This document shows positions 24,000-37,306 of a stretch of DNA of 64,000 nucleotides, one piece after another (the first letter of the stretch is position 1; each line of letters starts with the position of its first letter). Both the position numbers and the translations under genes were made by a program. This stretch comes from Pardosa pseudoannulata (taxonomy: Eukaryota; Arthropoda; Arachnida; Araneae; Lycosidae), in the NCBI GenBank assembly GCA_032207245.1, contig CM063499.1, forward strand, positions 76,547,020 to 76,611,019. Direction: 5' to 3'. The notes under the pieces were generated by a model. That model searched no databases. It was not told where the DNA came from and worked only from the letters and a program-made list of their open reading frames with translations.

Positions 24000-25450
24000 G
24001 TTTATACCAAATACTAGTATAAAAAATGGGTTACTGTTATTTTCAAATGCTGGCAACCTTAACAGGTTGGTTAGTTCAAATTTAGTAATATTTTATTCCT
24101 CGTACTTTTATCCAGGGTTAAACAATCCCATTATAAATTTCAATCTTGTTAAGGTATCCGTCTACATTCGGAGAACTTTTTTCTTTAAACATAGAAACTT
24201 GTTCCTGTTTTTACATTTATTTTTTATATTATCATAGAGAATTACACTTAAAAATTTATTCTTGGAGAAGTTTTTATAAAATTTCTAATAAATTAAGAAA
24301 ATTTAGTAAAAAAAATTGGGTTTTTTTTCAAAAGGTCTAATTTTTTAATGTAACACATTTCTTATACATGGGACTAGTGAATCACCAAAAATCTTTGCTT
24401 AATTTACAGTTGGTACAGTTTGTTAATTTTACCATATTTTATTAATTTTGCTAATAAAATTTAGGTTTAATTTGTTTCTTCTAGAATGAAATCTAATTTT
24501 AAAAAATTAGATTGTTTTATTATATCTAAGAATTGTATTAAGCTTTATTTACAATTACTTGTGACACTAAAAATTAACCAGCCAAACCAGTCAATATTAT
24601 GCAAAAAGTTTTATGGATGCCAATTTATAAAAGTTTGTTAGTATGGAAAAGAAAATGTTATTTTTAGTAGGTAAGTGACAAAATATATTTCATTATTGAT
24701 CTATGTTTTATATATATATATGTATATAATATGTAAGATTTTCTACGCAAATCATTGTGATATGTGTTTAGTGATTAATGTACGGGTGTATGAAAAATTT
24801 CTTGTATAGTGGTATTTGTTGATAGGTTGTTCAGCATTTTTCTGTTGTGTACTCTCATATCAAGTCAATATTATTAAGTACTTAGGATTGTAAAAACCTC
24901 CATGAACAAAAACTGGAAGAACATACATACCTTGTCTGATGCATATTTTTCAACGATATAAGCATATCATTATAAAGGAACTAAAAGATATTGAACTGGG
25001 GCATTGTTTGTTTGGTTTGGAGAGATAGTTTTTTTATTATGCTTCAAGGATAATTTGATTTTGTATGACACATAATACAAAATAATAAATTGTGTTTATT
25101 TGAATAGTACAATGAAATCGCACATTTATCAATACCTGAAAGTAATGAAAGAAAAGTCAAAGCATTTTTAAAACTTGATGTATGAAAAACAAAACTATTG
25201 TATTAGGATAAAAAAAGAGTGGATTAATATTCATAGAATCTACATTAGTGTAACAATTAGAGAAAAAATACATTATTTAATTTTGTTGTATTGGTCAGTG
25301 ATTTGGCTGTAAATCCTATTTACAGCAGCCAAATACTTAATTTTTTTTTTAAAATTTCACTTTTAAATGTAATTTTGTAATCGACATAATTTTAAAGTTT
25401 GAAATTAAAAATCAAGGAAATATCAACAGAATTGCTTTTGTAATCTTTGT
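24000..25450. other. AT-rich intergenic sequence
   Basis: Long runs of A and T with short frames of no recognisable content. The related third block (57.8-64 kb) lacks the interval 21.96-25.45 kb, including the pogo element. Confidence 0.55.
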
Positions 25451-25917
25451 ATGTTTTTAAAAAATGTATCACCTTGACTTTTTTTATTGAATAATTATAC
25501 AGTTATGTGTTATATATATTACAAAACATTGTGGTCTATAATTATATGATTATAATCTTAATCAGTAATTGAAAACTATTCAAGCTTGGAATAGCATACA
25601 TAATCATAAAATTTTGTAAGTCTTAGTAATGTAGAGAAGAAAAAATTTAGAAGGGTTAGCTTTATAATTACTGTTCTGTCCTCAAAATCTGAAATGGTAA
25701 GTGTTAAAATCTCATTTTTATGATTGATTCAACATATTATGGCTTAATTGTGTGTATATATTTATATATATGTGCATGTTAGTGTAAAAGTTTAAATTTT
25801 TCTTTAATAACCAGTCTGTTAAATAAGATATATTCATTAACTATTCATATGGTACCTCTGTTCCAGATATATTATTATAATACTTAAATCTTTTTTTCTT
25901 TTTCTTTCTTAGGTATG

Positions 25918-26199
25918 TTAAGAATTTTTAAAGAAATTGCAGTATATATTAGTCTCTGTAGATGTTTGACATTTTGGCGAAGGGAAAAGATTATGCTCCT
26001 TAGTTGTCCATATTTTCTTGAAGAACGCAAGTGACATAGATACATTGATTCTGTTTTCTGGCTTTAAGAATATAGATCTGTAGTTAGCAGAGGCAGATTT
26101 AATAGGAGTAATTATTAGAAATAACAATCCAAATGCCATTTGACAAACAAGTGTGGAACCTGAGAAATAATTATCAGCAGCTGGATTGCTTTGCACCAA
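25918..26199 (-). other. Conserved 93-codon frame of unknown nature, copy 1
   Basis: A minus-strand frame that stays open in all three duplication units (also 32468-32869 and 60336-60617). It has a hydrophobic run QMAFGLLFLIITPIKS and then RSIFLKPENRINVSMSLAFF. The copies differ by substitutions, and copy 2 carries one extra codon rather than a frameshift. No family is recognised. On the plus strand the same interval follows a good splice acceptor (CTTTTTCTTTCTTAG, ending 25914), so it may instead be a plus-strand non-coding exon. Weak support for a protein. Confidence 0.3.
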
Positions 26200-28780
26200 A
26201 ATTATATTAAGTAATAAAATTTTTCAACTGATTAATCTATTATAAATAAACTTTTTTTAAAAAATGTTAAGTTTTGAAAATTATTTATTAGATCTGTATT
26301 GCATATTTTTTGCATGCTTGCATTTCATAGTGTTCTTTTAAATCTTTCACTATTGTTTTTCCAAATTGATTAGTAAACAAATAAATTTTATTTTTTAATA
26401 TTTTGTTAAGATTTAAAAATGTTCACATTTTACATTAATTCCTATTTAGTATTTATAATTACTATTGAGACTCAAAAATCAAAAATATAATTATTTAATT
26501 CCTAATACTAACTTTTTATGTTAGTTTTGAGGTATAAAATTTACCAGTAAAATAGTATTTAAATTTTCATTAACTTTACTGGTTATATAAAAAGTAAGTA
26601 AACTTATAAGCTCAACCACCAATTAAAGTATGTGGAGAAATACTGCCTTAGGCTGTGGTATAGCAAGAATACTCGATTCACAAGTGACATAGAGATGTCT
26701 CACCTGAATTTAGAGTGCCTGCCTTTAACAAAACATTTTAGAAGTCACATTTTATTTGTGCTAACTTATATGATCCTAATCTGACACTTACATAAATTGA
26801 CCTGATTATTAAGCACAAAATACAAAGAATGTTTTGTGGATAAAGCAGACTGGAATCTTCCCTGCTTTTGAGTCATAGTATTAATGTCTTATTGCTTTTA
26901 TCATAGTTGCTAATTAAACAGATTATACAAAAAGATACATGAATTTTTATTTTAAAAATGTGCAGGAGACAGACACTGCAGTGCTTCTTTTTTTTTCTTT
27001 TTTTCTGGAAATCTCTCTTTTTTTCCTCATTTCAGGGCATTCCTCCTTTTTTTTTCCGCCTATTCCTTCCTTTTTTCTTTGGGCCATTCACTCCTTTTAT
27101 TTATTTTTTCTTTCTCAACATGTATGGAGTTATGTAATGACAGAACGGATTGCACACATCGTCTTTTCCATGTTTCGGTAACTTTTTTTTTTTTTAGATT
27201 CCCCCCCCCCCAAAAAAAAAAAAAAAAATTGGGATTTTTATTAGCAGTATAGGTGTTTGGAAGTTAGCTAATAACAATCAAAGTGTCAAAACTAAAGGGG
27301 GACCTGAATTTTCCGATTTTAATGTAAAGAATCTGTTTAACCTGTTTCTGAACACAAAAAGGGGAAAAGAAACGTTATTCAGAGCCTATGTGCTTAAAAA
27401 TGAACTGCCACATTGAATATTGAATTCAGGGATGATTCTGATTAAAAATTTTTGGGTGCTTGTTAAAAAAAATTGTTAAACAGATTTTTTTTTTCCGAAA
27501 TTTAAAAAAATAAAATAAAGGAAAGAAGGTTTTTTTTTTCCCCCATATATTTAAATTTTGAAGATAATCAGAAATATTTCTTCCCTTTTCTCATCTTTTT
27601 TTTCCTCTTTGCTGCATTCACAATTTTATTTTTACAAAGAGCAGGAGTAAAGCGTTTTCAGTTAGTAGATCCCTCAATTTAAGAATACAAATTAATTTGT
27701 ATGTAGTACTTTTTTGTTCATTTACATCATAAATACTTTGTACTTTTAAATTTTTCATCCAACTGATAGTTGCACTTTTTTTTAAATTGGGTATCATTGA
27801 AATTCAAACACTCAATGAACTTATGAGTTTTGGAACCAAATTCATATTACATTCAGTACTCAGCAATTAAAGCATTATCAACAATGTTTTTTCAGATATT
27901 GACAAATTTTTATATAAAATTACAGTTACCTACTCAATGCCCACTGATTGATCTAATTATTGGAAAATTTAGTTAATAAGTCATGTTAAACTGTTTTTTT
28001 TTTCCTGCTAACATAAAGTCTATCACTAGAGATACCATAAAAATTTAAATGAAAAATATCACATGTAGATAAAGCAACAAATAACTATGCCATATTCTGT
28101 AAGAAAAAAAAATCTAAAGGTTTACAAAAAGAAATACATAACAATGCTACTTTTAAACCACTAAAATTATAATTAAGATATTAATAACTAATATAAACAG
28201 TTAAAATGCGAAGCAGATAACTTTCACTTCATTCATTATTTCAACACGTATAATTAAAGTTTAAGTAAACCAAAAACTATCATTCTTCAGGATCTTTGAC
28301 TTATTTAAATAGATGCTGCTTCCCTATAGGAAATGTTATTTTACTAGAGCTCATCGCTTAAATTCTCGTCAGTATAAATTTTCACCCTCAAAAAATAGCT
28401 CTGGATAATGATTGTTTTCTATTATGTGTGATATTTGTATTAATTTACTTATCAAGTAGAACTTAACTCATACTTTACTAAAATTGAAATTTTAAAATTT
28501 CTTTGACATTAAATTTATAAGGTAACTAATTTTCTAGAAACAATTTATAATAAAAATAATTGGAATCATAAAAATGTTTTCAAATTTTACTGAGTTGTCA
28601 AATTAGTTTACAATTCTTCATAAAGTTCTTAATTTAGTTCAATTTAAAATAATTATATAAATTAAAGCTGAGGTTTACCAATGTCCAATTTATTTTCTTA
28701 CTGCCACCCCAATAAATAATTTTAAAAAAAAATAGACAAAACTTGTATAATACTATATTTTTTTCTTTATTACTTTGCAG
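26200..28780 (+). other. Probable intron of zinc-finger copy 1
   Basis: Non-coding in all frames. A pyrimidine-rich segment at about 26975-27240 contains long T, C and A homopolymers that differ in length between the three copies. The remainder aligns with copies 2 and 3 and holds no further element. Confidence 0.5.
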
Positions 28781-28958
28781 GTTACATTTCTTCAAAGTAT
28801 TTCTCTATAAATGGTGCATGACAGTTCAACAGAATGGTATATTAATGCATTTGTGTTTAAGGAACTTCATACTTCAGTGGAAGATATTTGTACCATTGTC
28901 TTCATAGAAAATACTAAAATCCTATTTTATGCTTTAAAGATTGAAAATATCAGAAAAG
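28781..28958 (+). CDS. Candidate upstream exon of zinc-finger copy 1
   Basis: A 178-bp interval preceded by a strong acceptor (TTTCTTTATTACTTTGCAG) and followed by the donor AAAAG|GTATAG. A frame opens at ATG 28811 and runs 49 codons to the donor (MVHDSSTEWY..., no known domain), leaving one base. If spliced to the AG at 29242-29243, 23 bases precede the zinc-finger ATG and the frames join exactly (…NIRK-VKILFAVD-MDKE…). Copy 2 preserves the length, both splice sites and phase; copy 3 has lost the ATG. The 29243 acceptor lacks a good pyrimidine tract, so the interval could equally be 5' untranslated. Exon status is likely; the coding role is inference. Confidence 0.45.
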
Positions 28959-29266
28959 GTATAGTTCTTATAGCAAAGAGTTTTCAAGCAAGTACATAAA
29001 TTTATTAGTTTACTTCTTAAGAACAAGAAACAAAAATTATTTCTTTGTCATCTACCTTATAGTTGGGCCATTTTATTCAAGGTATGAGTGACATAATTAG
29101 AATTGGTTTTAAAAATATATATCTAATATGAATAAAAATGAAAGTATTATAAAACGGATGTAAACTAATTTAATATTTTGAAAATGTCAAATGGTCTCCC
29201 CACTAAAAATTGCCTTGAAAATAAATTAAGAAATATGTATTAGTCAAAATTCTGTTTGCTGTTGAT

Positions 29267-30667
29267 ATGGATAAAGAAACATTGGATGATTTTTGTTCTA
29301 TAGACTTTCAAGAAAGGCCAATTACACAAGAAGACAACTATTTTGCACATCTTAATTGTCATACAAAAGAAAAACCATTTACGTGTGATATATGCAAGAA
29401 ATCATTTCCTCAAAAACGCACCTTAGAAGTTCACCTTTGTTCCCATACTGGCGAGAAACCATATGCTTGCAATGTATGTGAGAAAACATTTTCTCGAAAA
29501 GGCAATCTTAATACTCATCTTCGTTCTCACACTGGAGAGAAACCATATACTTGTGCTGTGTGTCAGAAATCTTTCACTCAGAAATGCAGCTTAGATATTC
29601 ATTTTCGTTCCCACACTGGGGAAAAACCATTTGTTTGCAGTATATGTAAAAAGTCATTTTATAGTAAAAGCCACTGTGATGTTCATCTTCGCTCTCATAC
29701 TGGGAAGAAACCATATGCTTGTAGTCTATGTGCAAAATCATTTTCTAGCAAAAGCTACTTCGATATTCATCTTCGTTCCCACACTGGTGAGAAACCATAT
29801 GTTTGCAATATATGTAACAAAGCATTTTCTGAAAAAGGCAAGCTTAATATCCATATTCGATCTCACACTGGGGAGAAACCTTATGCTTGTAGTGTATGTA
29901 ACAAAACATTCACTCAGAAAATTAGCTTAGATATTCATATTTGTTCCCACACCAGGGAAAACCCATTTGTTTGCAGTATATGTACGAAGTTATTTTATTT
30001 TAAAAGCAAATTAGATATTCATCTGCGTTCCCACACTGGGGAGAAACCATATGCTTGCAACATATGTAACAAAGCATTTTCAGAAAGAGGGAAGCTTAAT
30101 ATTCATCTTCGTTCTCACACTGGGGAGAAACCGTATGTTTGCGGTTTATGTACAAAATCATTTTCTACAAAAGGAAGCTTAAATGGTCATCTTCGTTCCC
30201 ACACTGGGGAGAAACCATATGCTTGCAACATATGTAACAAAGCATTTTCAGATAGAGGCCAGCTTAATATTCATCTTCGTTCTCACACTGGGGAGAAACC
30301 GTATGTTTGCGGTTTATGTACAAAATCATTTTCTACAAAAGGAAGCTTAAATGGTCATCTTCGTTCCCATACTGGTGAGAAACCATATGCCTGTAATGTA
30401 TGTACAAAATCATTTTCTAGCAAATATCACTTAGATATTCATTTTCTTTCTCACACTGGTGAGAAACCATATGCCTGTAATGTATGTACAAAATCATTTT
30501 CTAGAAAATATCACTTAGATATTCATGTTCGTTCTCACACTGGGGAGAAACCGTTTGTTTGCAGTACATGTAACGAATCATTTTCAACAAAGTATAACTT
30601 AAATACTCATCTCTGCTCCCATACTGAGGAAAAACAATACGTTTGTGATGTACAGACTGATTCATGA
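29267..30667 (+). CDS. Poly-C2H2 zinc-finger protein, 15 fingers, intact
   Basis: A 466-residue protein, probably a nuclear DNA-binding regulator. An acidic 30-residue head (MDKETLDDFC...) leads into a half-finger relic (HLNCHTKEKP). Fifteen tandem C2H2 fingers of 28-residue period follow from residue 38 to about 452, all with Cys-X2-Cys and His-X3-His. Linkers are mostly TGEKP; TGKKP follows finger 4 and TRENP follows finger 7. Fingers 9-10 and 11-12 are a recent 168-bp tandem duplication. Helix position 6 is mostly Ile, Val or Thr, so target sequence cannot be guessed. The start ATG has G at -3 and +4; an upstream exon may add an N-terminal extension. An AATAAA lies about 360 bp past the stop. 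No effector domain such as KRAB, ZAD or BTB was seen. Copies 2 and 3 are broken, so this is the only intact member here. Confidence 0.92.
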   Translation: MDKETLDDFCSIDFQERPITQEDNYFAHLNCHTKEKPFTCDICKKSFPQKRTLEVHLCSHTGEKPYACNVCEKTFSRKGNLNTHLRSHTGEKPYTCAVCQKSFTQKCSLDIHFRSHTGEKPFVCSICKKSFYSKSHCDVHLRSHTGKKPYACSLCAKSFSSKSYFDIHLRSHTGEKPYVCNICNKAFSEKGKLNIHIRSHTGEKPYACSVCNKTFTQKISLDIHICSHTRENPFVCSICTKLFYFKSKLDIHLRSHTGEKPYACNICNKAFSERGKLNIHLRSHTGEKPYVCGLCTKSFSTKGSLNGHLRSHTGEKPYACNICNKAFSDRGQLNIHLRSHTGEKPYVCGLCTKSFSTKGSLNGHLRSHTGEKPYACNVCTKSFSSKYHLDIHFLSHTGEKPYACNVCTKSFSRKYHLDIHVRSHTGEKPFVCSTCNESFSTKYNLNTHLCSHTEEKQYVCDVQTDS

Positions 30668-31025
30668 TTTGCTTCAACCATTCCAGGTTCATCTTCATAT
30701 ACATATTGCTAAAAGAAATTAAGGCTTGCAATGTATGTTTGAAAAAAAAAATTTCTATTTATGTCATTTTAGTGTTAGTCTTCATATTCTTAATTATTGA
30801 GTTTCTGGTGATAATAATAGCTCTGGAAGATTTGTGACTATTTTATTCACCTGTACCCATCAATATCTTATGTAGACTTAATAATGGTTAATCTGAATCT
30901 GTTATCTTACTGTTCACCATTCTATCAATTATGCATACTTTCGTTAGTTAACTGTTTATTGTATTATCTGCAAGTATTATACTGTCTGTATTTTGTACTG
31001 TAAACTGTTGGTGAAGGAGATCTGA
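30668..31025 (+). other. Probable 3' untranslated region of zinc-finger copy 1
   Basis: Non-coding sequence between the stop codon and the first well-placed AATAAA. It is closely conserved in copy 2, including CTCTGGAAGATTTGTGACTA. Confidence 0.5.
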
Positions 31026-31031
31026 AATAAA
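31026..31031 (+). terminator. Candidate polyadenylation signal, copy 1
   Basis: AATAAA in GATCTGAAATAAACGTTTTA, conserved at the same place in copy 2 (37668-37673). Confidence 0.5.
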
Positions 31032-31526
31032 CGTTTTAGCTATTAGTCCAGAGGTACACTGAATTTTTTTTACTCTGCTTAACAATTAATTCATAACAAT
31101 CAGTAACTCCTTACTGATTAAATAATATCAGTGAAGGAAACCTATTTGAATAACTGTATTCTGAATCTTACTCAATGTTCATTATACCCACAGTTTTGAG
31201 ATACTACTTGCGAGTTAAAAAAAAAAAATGCATTTTCTCAGAAGCAGATCTTAGATACTGAACTTCATATTCAGTAATGTAAAACTTTGTTTGCAGTAAT
31301 TATTTTTTAACTTATCAAATGTTCACTTTAAATACTTATTTTCATAATCAGATCTGTGATAATGCCAGTTGTATCTAAATTCAAATGAAACTGTAATTAA
31401 GGAAATTTATTTCAATTATTATATGTTTATGAATTTTGAAACAAAAACTCTTCATTCTGATGGAGGAATTTTTTAGAAATCTTTTATTTTTTTCTATGTT
31501 TGTTATGGTTAATTCAACATATTATG

Positions 31527-32283
31527 CATAGTTTCCGCAAACCGGAAAGTCATGGAAAATCATGGATTTAGACAATGGATTAATTTTGTCATGGAAAGTC
31601 TTGATTTTTCAAGTAAAATAAGTAAAAATCATGTATCCACTAAACTACCAATTTAAAAAATATGCATTTGAGTGTTTAATTCTGTTTTTATTTGTCATTT
31701 GGCTGAAGTTACTGAGTTTGGTATTTATGTATTATCCTATCGACCATATTGCCAAGTAAAATTTGTTCACCAAGGAAACTCAAAGCCAGAAAGCTTAATG
31801 GGTGGGTAAATGTATATTATTCTGGTTTTTTCTTAAATTGTAGATTAAAATTTTATTACTATAATAATTATTTTTTAATAAAAATTAGTTAAGATTTTTG
31901 CACAAAATATAAGTTTATTTCTAGGGATATTGTATATAAACATTGTAGGGTTATATTTGGCTATTATTCATGGGCACCTGGATAATACAAAATTGAAGAC
32001 ATTTTGATTGAAAATTTGCTATATGTTTAAACTTAGGTATGTAGATACAATTTATTTGTATGTATGTGAGTTTATTAACACTTATAAAGTAAGTTTATAG
32101 TTTTCTTATGATAAATTCCTGTAATTTCTCTAAAAGCATATATTTTATTTGTTTGTACATCAGAAGTTTTATTCATATATACTTTAACGAAAGCTTTTTA
32201 AAGTCATGGAAAATGATCTGCTAAATCAGGGCAAGTCATGAAAAGTCATGGGTTTGAAAAATTTTATTTGGGCAGATACCCTG
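31527..32283. mobile_element. Short TIR element with 6-bp target duplication, copy 1
   Basis: Left end CATAGTTTCCGC; right end GCAGATACCCTG, whose complement is CAGGGTATCTGC. ATTATG flanks both sides (31521-31526 and 32284-32289). The sequence near both ends repeats AAGTCATGGAAAATCATGG-like words. It lies within copy 2 of the zinc-finger unit, and the matching site is empty in copies 1 (about 25735) and 3 (about 60150). No coding capacity. The ends recall CAGGG-type hAT elements, but the 6-bp duplication does not, so the superfamily is open. Confidence 0.8.
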
Positions 32284-32467
32284 ATTATGGCGTAATTGTG
32301 TGTATATATTTATATGTATGTGCATGTTAGTGTAACAGTTTAAATTTTTCTTTAATAATCAGTCTGATAAATAAAAGATATATTCATTAACTATTCATAT
32401 GGTACCTCTGTTCCAGGTATATTATTATAATACTTAAATCTTTTTTTCTTTTTCTTTCTTAGGTGTG

Positions 32468-32869
32468 TTAAGAATTTTTAAAGAAATTGCAGTATATATT
32501 TGCCACTGTAGATGTTTTACATTTTGGTGAAGGAAAAAGACTATGCTCCTTAGTTGTCCATATTTTTTTGGAGAAGAATGCAAGTGACATAGATACATTG
32601 ATTCTGTTTTCTGGCTTTAAGAATATAGATCTGTGGTTAGCAGAGGCAGATTTAATAGGAGTAATTATTAGAAATAACAATCCAAATGCCATTTGACAAA
32701 GAAGTGTGGAACCTGAAAAATAATTATCAGTAGCTGGATTGCTTTGCACCAAAATTATATTAGGTAATAAAATTTTTCGACTGATTAATCTTTTATAAAT
32801 AAACTTTTTTTTTTTAAATGTTAAGTTTTGAAAATTATTTATTAGATCTGTATTGCATATTTTTTGCAT
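32468..32869 (-). other. Conserved frame of unknown nature, copy 2
   Basis: Counterpart of 25918-26199, extended to 133 codons because an upstream stop is missing. It keeps QMAFGLLFLIITPIKS and has one extra Ser codon in LAFFSKKIW. On the plus strand a 69-codon frame (32487-32696, with DIDTLILFSGFKNIDLWLAE) is open here only; the other copies have a stop in it. The nature of this sequence is unknown. Confidence 0.3.
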
Positions 32870-35358
32870 GCTTACATTTCATAGTGATCTTTTGAATATT
32901 TCATTATTGTATTTCCAAATTGATTAGTAAACAAATAAATTTTATTTTTTAGTATTTTGTTAAAATTTAAAAATGCTCACATTTTACATTAATTCCTATT
33001 TAGTATTTGTAATTACTATTGAGACTCAAAAATCAAAAATATAATTATTTAATTCCTAATATAACTTTTTATGTTAGTTTTGAGGTATAAAATTTACCAG
33101 TAAAATAGTATTCAAATTTTCATTTACTTTACTGGTTATATAAAAAGTAAGTAAACTTATAAGCTCAACCACCAATTAAAGTATGTGGAGAAATACTACC
33201 TCATCTGTGGTATAGTAAGAATACTCGATTCACAAGTGACATAGAGATGTCTCACCTGAGTTTAGAGTACCTGCCTTTTACAAAACGTTTTAGAAGTCAC
33301 ATTTTATTTGTGTTAACTTGTGTACTCGTAATCTGACACTTACATAAATTGATCTGATTATTATGCACAAAATACAAAGAATGTTTTGTGGATAAAGCAG
33401 ACTAGAATTTTCCCTGCTTTTGAGTCATAGTATTAATGTCTTATTGCTTTTATCATAGTTGCCAATTGTACAGATTATTTAAAAAGATATATGAATTTTT
33501 ATTTTAAAAATGTGCAGTAGACAGACACTGCAGTGCTTCTTTTTTTTCTCTTTTTCTTTTTTTCTAGAAATCTCTCCTTTTTTTTCCTCATTTCACGGCA
33601 TTCCTCCTTTCCCCCCCCCCCCCCCCGCCTATTCCTTCCTTTTTTTGGGGGGGGGGGCATTCACTCTTTTTATATATTTTTTCTTTCTCAACATTTATGG
33701 AGTTATGTAATGGTGGAACGGATTGCACACATCGTCTTTTCCATGTTTTGGTAACATCTTTGGTGGGGTTTTTTTTTGTGTGCGTGTATGAGAGATCCCC
33801 CCCCAAAAAAAAAAAAAAAAATTGGGGGGGCTATTAAAAGGCTATTTATTGGCGGTATAGGTGTTTGAAAGTTCGCTAATAACAATCAAAGTGTCAAAAC
33901 TAAAGGGGGACCCGAATTTTTCGATTATTTCATCAAGAATCTGTTTAACCCGTTTCTGAACCCAAAAAGGAGAAAAGAAACGTTACTGAGAGCCTATGCG
34001 CTTAAAAAGGGACTGCCACATTAAATATTGCATTCAGGGATGATTCTGATCAAAAATGTTTTGGGGGTTTGTTAAAAAAAAAAATTGTTAAACAGATTTT
34101 TTTTTCATATATTTAAATTTTCACGATAATCAGTAATATTTCTTCCCTTTTCTCATTTTTTTTTTTTCCTCTTTGCCGTGTCCACAAATTTATTTTTACA
34201 AAGAACAGGAGAGAAGCGTCTTCAGTTAGTAGATCCCTCAATGTAAGAATACAAATTAATTTGTATGTAGTACTTTTTTGTTTATTTACATCATAAATAC
34301 TTTGTACAGTTAAATTTTTCATCCAACTGTTAGTTGCACTTCTTTTTTTTAATTGGTATCATTGAAAATCAAACATTCAATGAACTTATACATTTTGGAA
34401 CCAAATTCAGATTACATTCAGTACTCAACAATTAAAGCGTTATCAGCAAAGTTATTTTAGATATTGACAAATTTTTATATAAAATTGCAGTTATCTACTC
34501 AATGCCCACTGATTGATCTAATTGTTGGAAAATTTAGTTAATAAATCATGTTAAACTGTTTTTTTTTCCTGCTAACATAAAGTCTATCACTAGAGATACC
34601 ATAAAAATGCAATGTTATTTTTAAATGAAAAATATCACATGTAGATAAAGAAGCAAATAACTATGCCATATTCTGTAAGAAAAAAAATCTAAAGGTTTAC
34701 AGAAAGAAATAGATAACAATGCTACTTTTAAACCACTAAAATTATAATTAAGATATTAATAACTGATATAAGCAGTTAAAATGCAAAGCAGATAACTTTC
34801 ACTTTATTCATTATTTCAACACGTATAATTAAAGTTTAAGTAAACCAAAAACTGTCATCCTTCAGGATCTTTGACTTATTTAAATAGATGCTGCTTCACT
34901 TTAGGAAATGTTATTTTACGACAGCTCATCACCTAAATTCTTGTCAGTATAAATTTTTACCCTCAAAAAATAGCTCTGGATAAGGAATGTTTTCTATTAT
35001 GTGTAATATTTGTATTAATTAACTTATCAAGTAGAACTTAACTCATATTTCTTTACTAAAATTGAAATTTTAAAATTTCTTTGACATTAAATTTATAAGG
35101 TAACTAATTTTCTAGAAACAATTTATAATAAAAATAATTGGAATCATAAAAATGTTTTTAAATTTTACTAAGTTGTCAAATTAGTTTACAATTCTTCATA
35201 AAGTTCTTAATTTAGTTCAATTTAAAATAATTATATAAATTAAAGCTGAGGTTGACCAATGTCCAATTTATTTTCTTACTGTCACCCAAATAAATAATTA
35301 AAAAAAAAAATAGACAAAACTTGTATAATACTATATTTTTTTCTTTATTACTTTGCAG
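32870..35358 (+). other. Probable intron of zinc-finger copy 2
   Basis: Non-coding counterpart of 26200-28780. Long homopolymers (C tract near 33610-33626, G tract near 33648-33658, C then A tract near 33798-33822) differ in length from the other copies. Confidence 0.5.
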
Positions 35359-35536
35359 GTTACATTTCTTCAAAGTATTTCTCTATAAATGGTGCATGAC
35401 AGTTCAACAGAATGGTATATTAATGCATTTGTGCTTAAGGAACTTTATACTTCAGTGGAAGATATTTGTACCATTGTCTTCATAGAAAATACTAAAATCC
35501 TATTTTATGCTTTTAAGATTGAAAATATCAGAAAAG
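35359..35536 (+). CDS. Candidate upstream exon of zinc-finger copy 2
   Basis: The same 178-bp interval as in copy 1, with acceptor TTTGCAG and donor GAAAAG|GTATAG both kept. The frame from ATG 35389 runs 49 codons to the donor with a few substitutions (F to L, H to Y), and the 23 bases before the zinc-finger ATG are also the same length. Conservation of length and phase is notable because the downstream zinc-finger frame in this copy is broken. Confidence 0.4.
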
Positions 35537-35841
35537 GTATAGTTCTTATATCAAAGAGTTTTCAAGCAAGTACATAAATTTATTAGTTTACTTAAGAACA
35601 AGAAACAAAAATTAATCTTTGTCATCTACCTTATAGTTGAGCCATTTTATTCAAGGTATGAGTGACATAACTAGGATTGGTTTTAAAAATATATATCTAA
35701 TATGAATAAAAATGGCAGTATTGATGAAACAGATGTAATCTAATTTAATATTTTGAAAATGTCGAATAGTCTCCCCACTAAAAATTGCCTTGAAAATAAA
35801 TTAAGAAAGGTATATTAGTCAAAATTCTGTTTGCTGTTGAT

Positions 35842-37306
<1,465 letters not shown>

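Larger units (their letters stand above)
25470..31500 (+). repeat. Zinc-finger duplication unit, copy 1
   Basis: The unit comprises a conserved upstream segment, an intron-like interval, a short upstream exon, the zinc-finger frame and a 3' region. It repeats directly as copy 2 from about 31501, the join lying near 31500 where TTTTTTCTATGTTTG meets TTATGGTTAATTCAACATAT. A third copy starts near 59880. Copies 1 and 3 share flank sequence from about 25470 that copy 2 lacks, consistent with copy 2 having arisen by tandem duplication from about 25716. Confidence 0.88.

Noticed and set aside
29631..29930. Overlapping frames inside the zinc-finger genes, including minus-strand frames at 30501, 36670 and 37077
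   Set aside because: They are other-frame shadows of the highly repetitive finger coding sequence.
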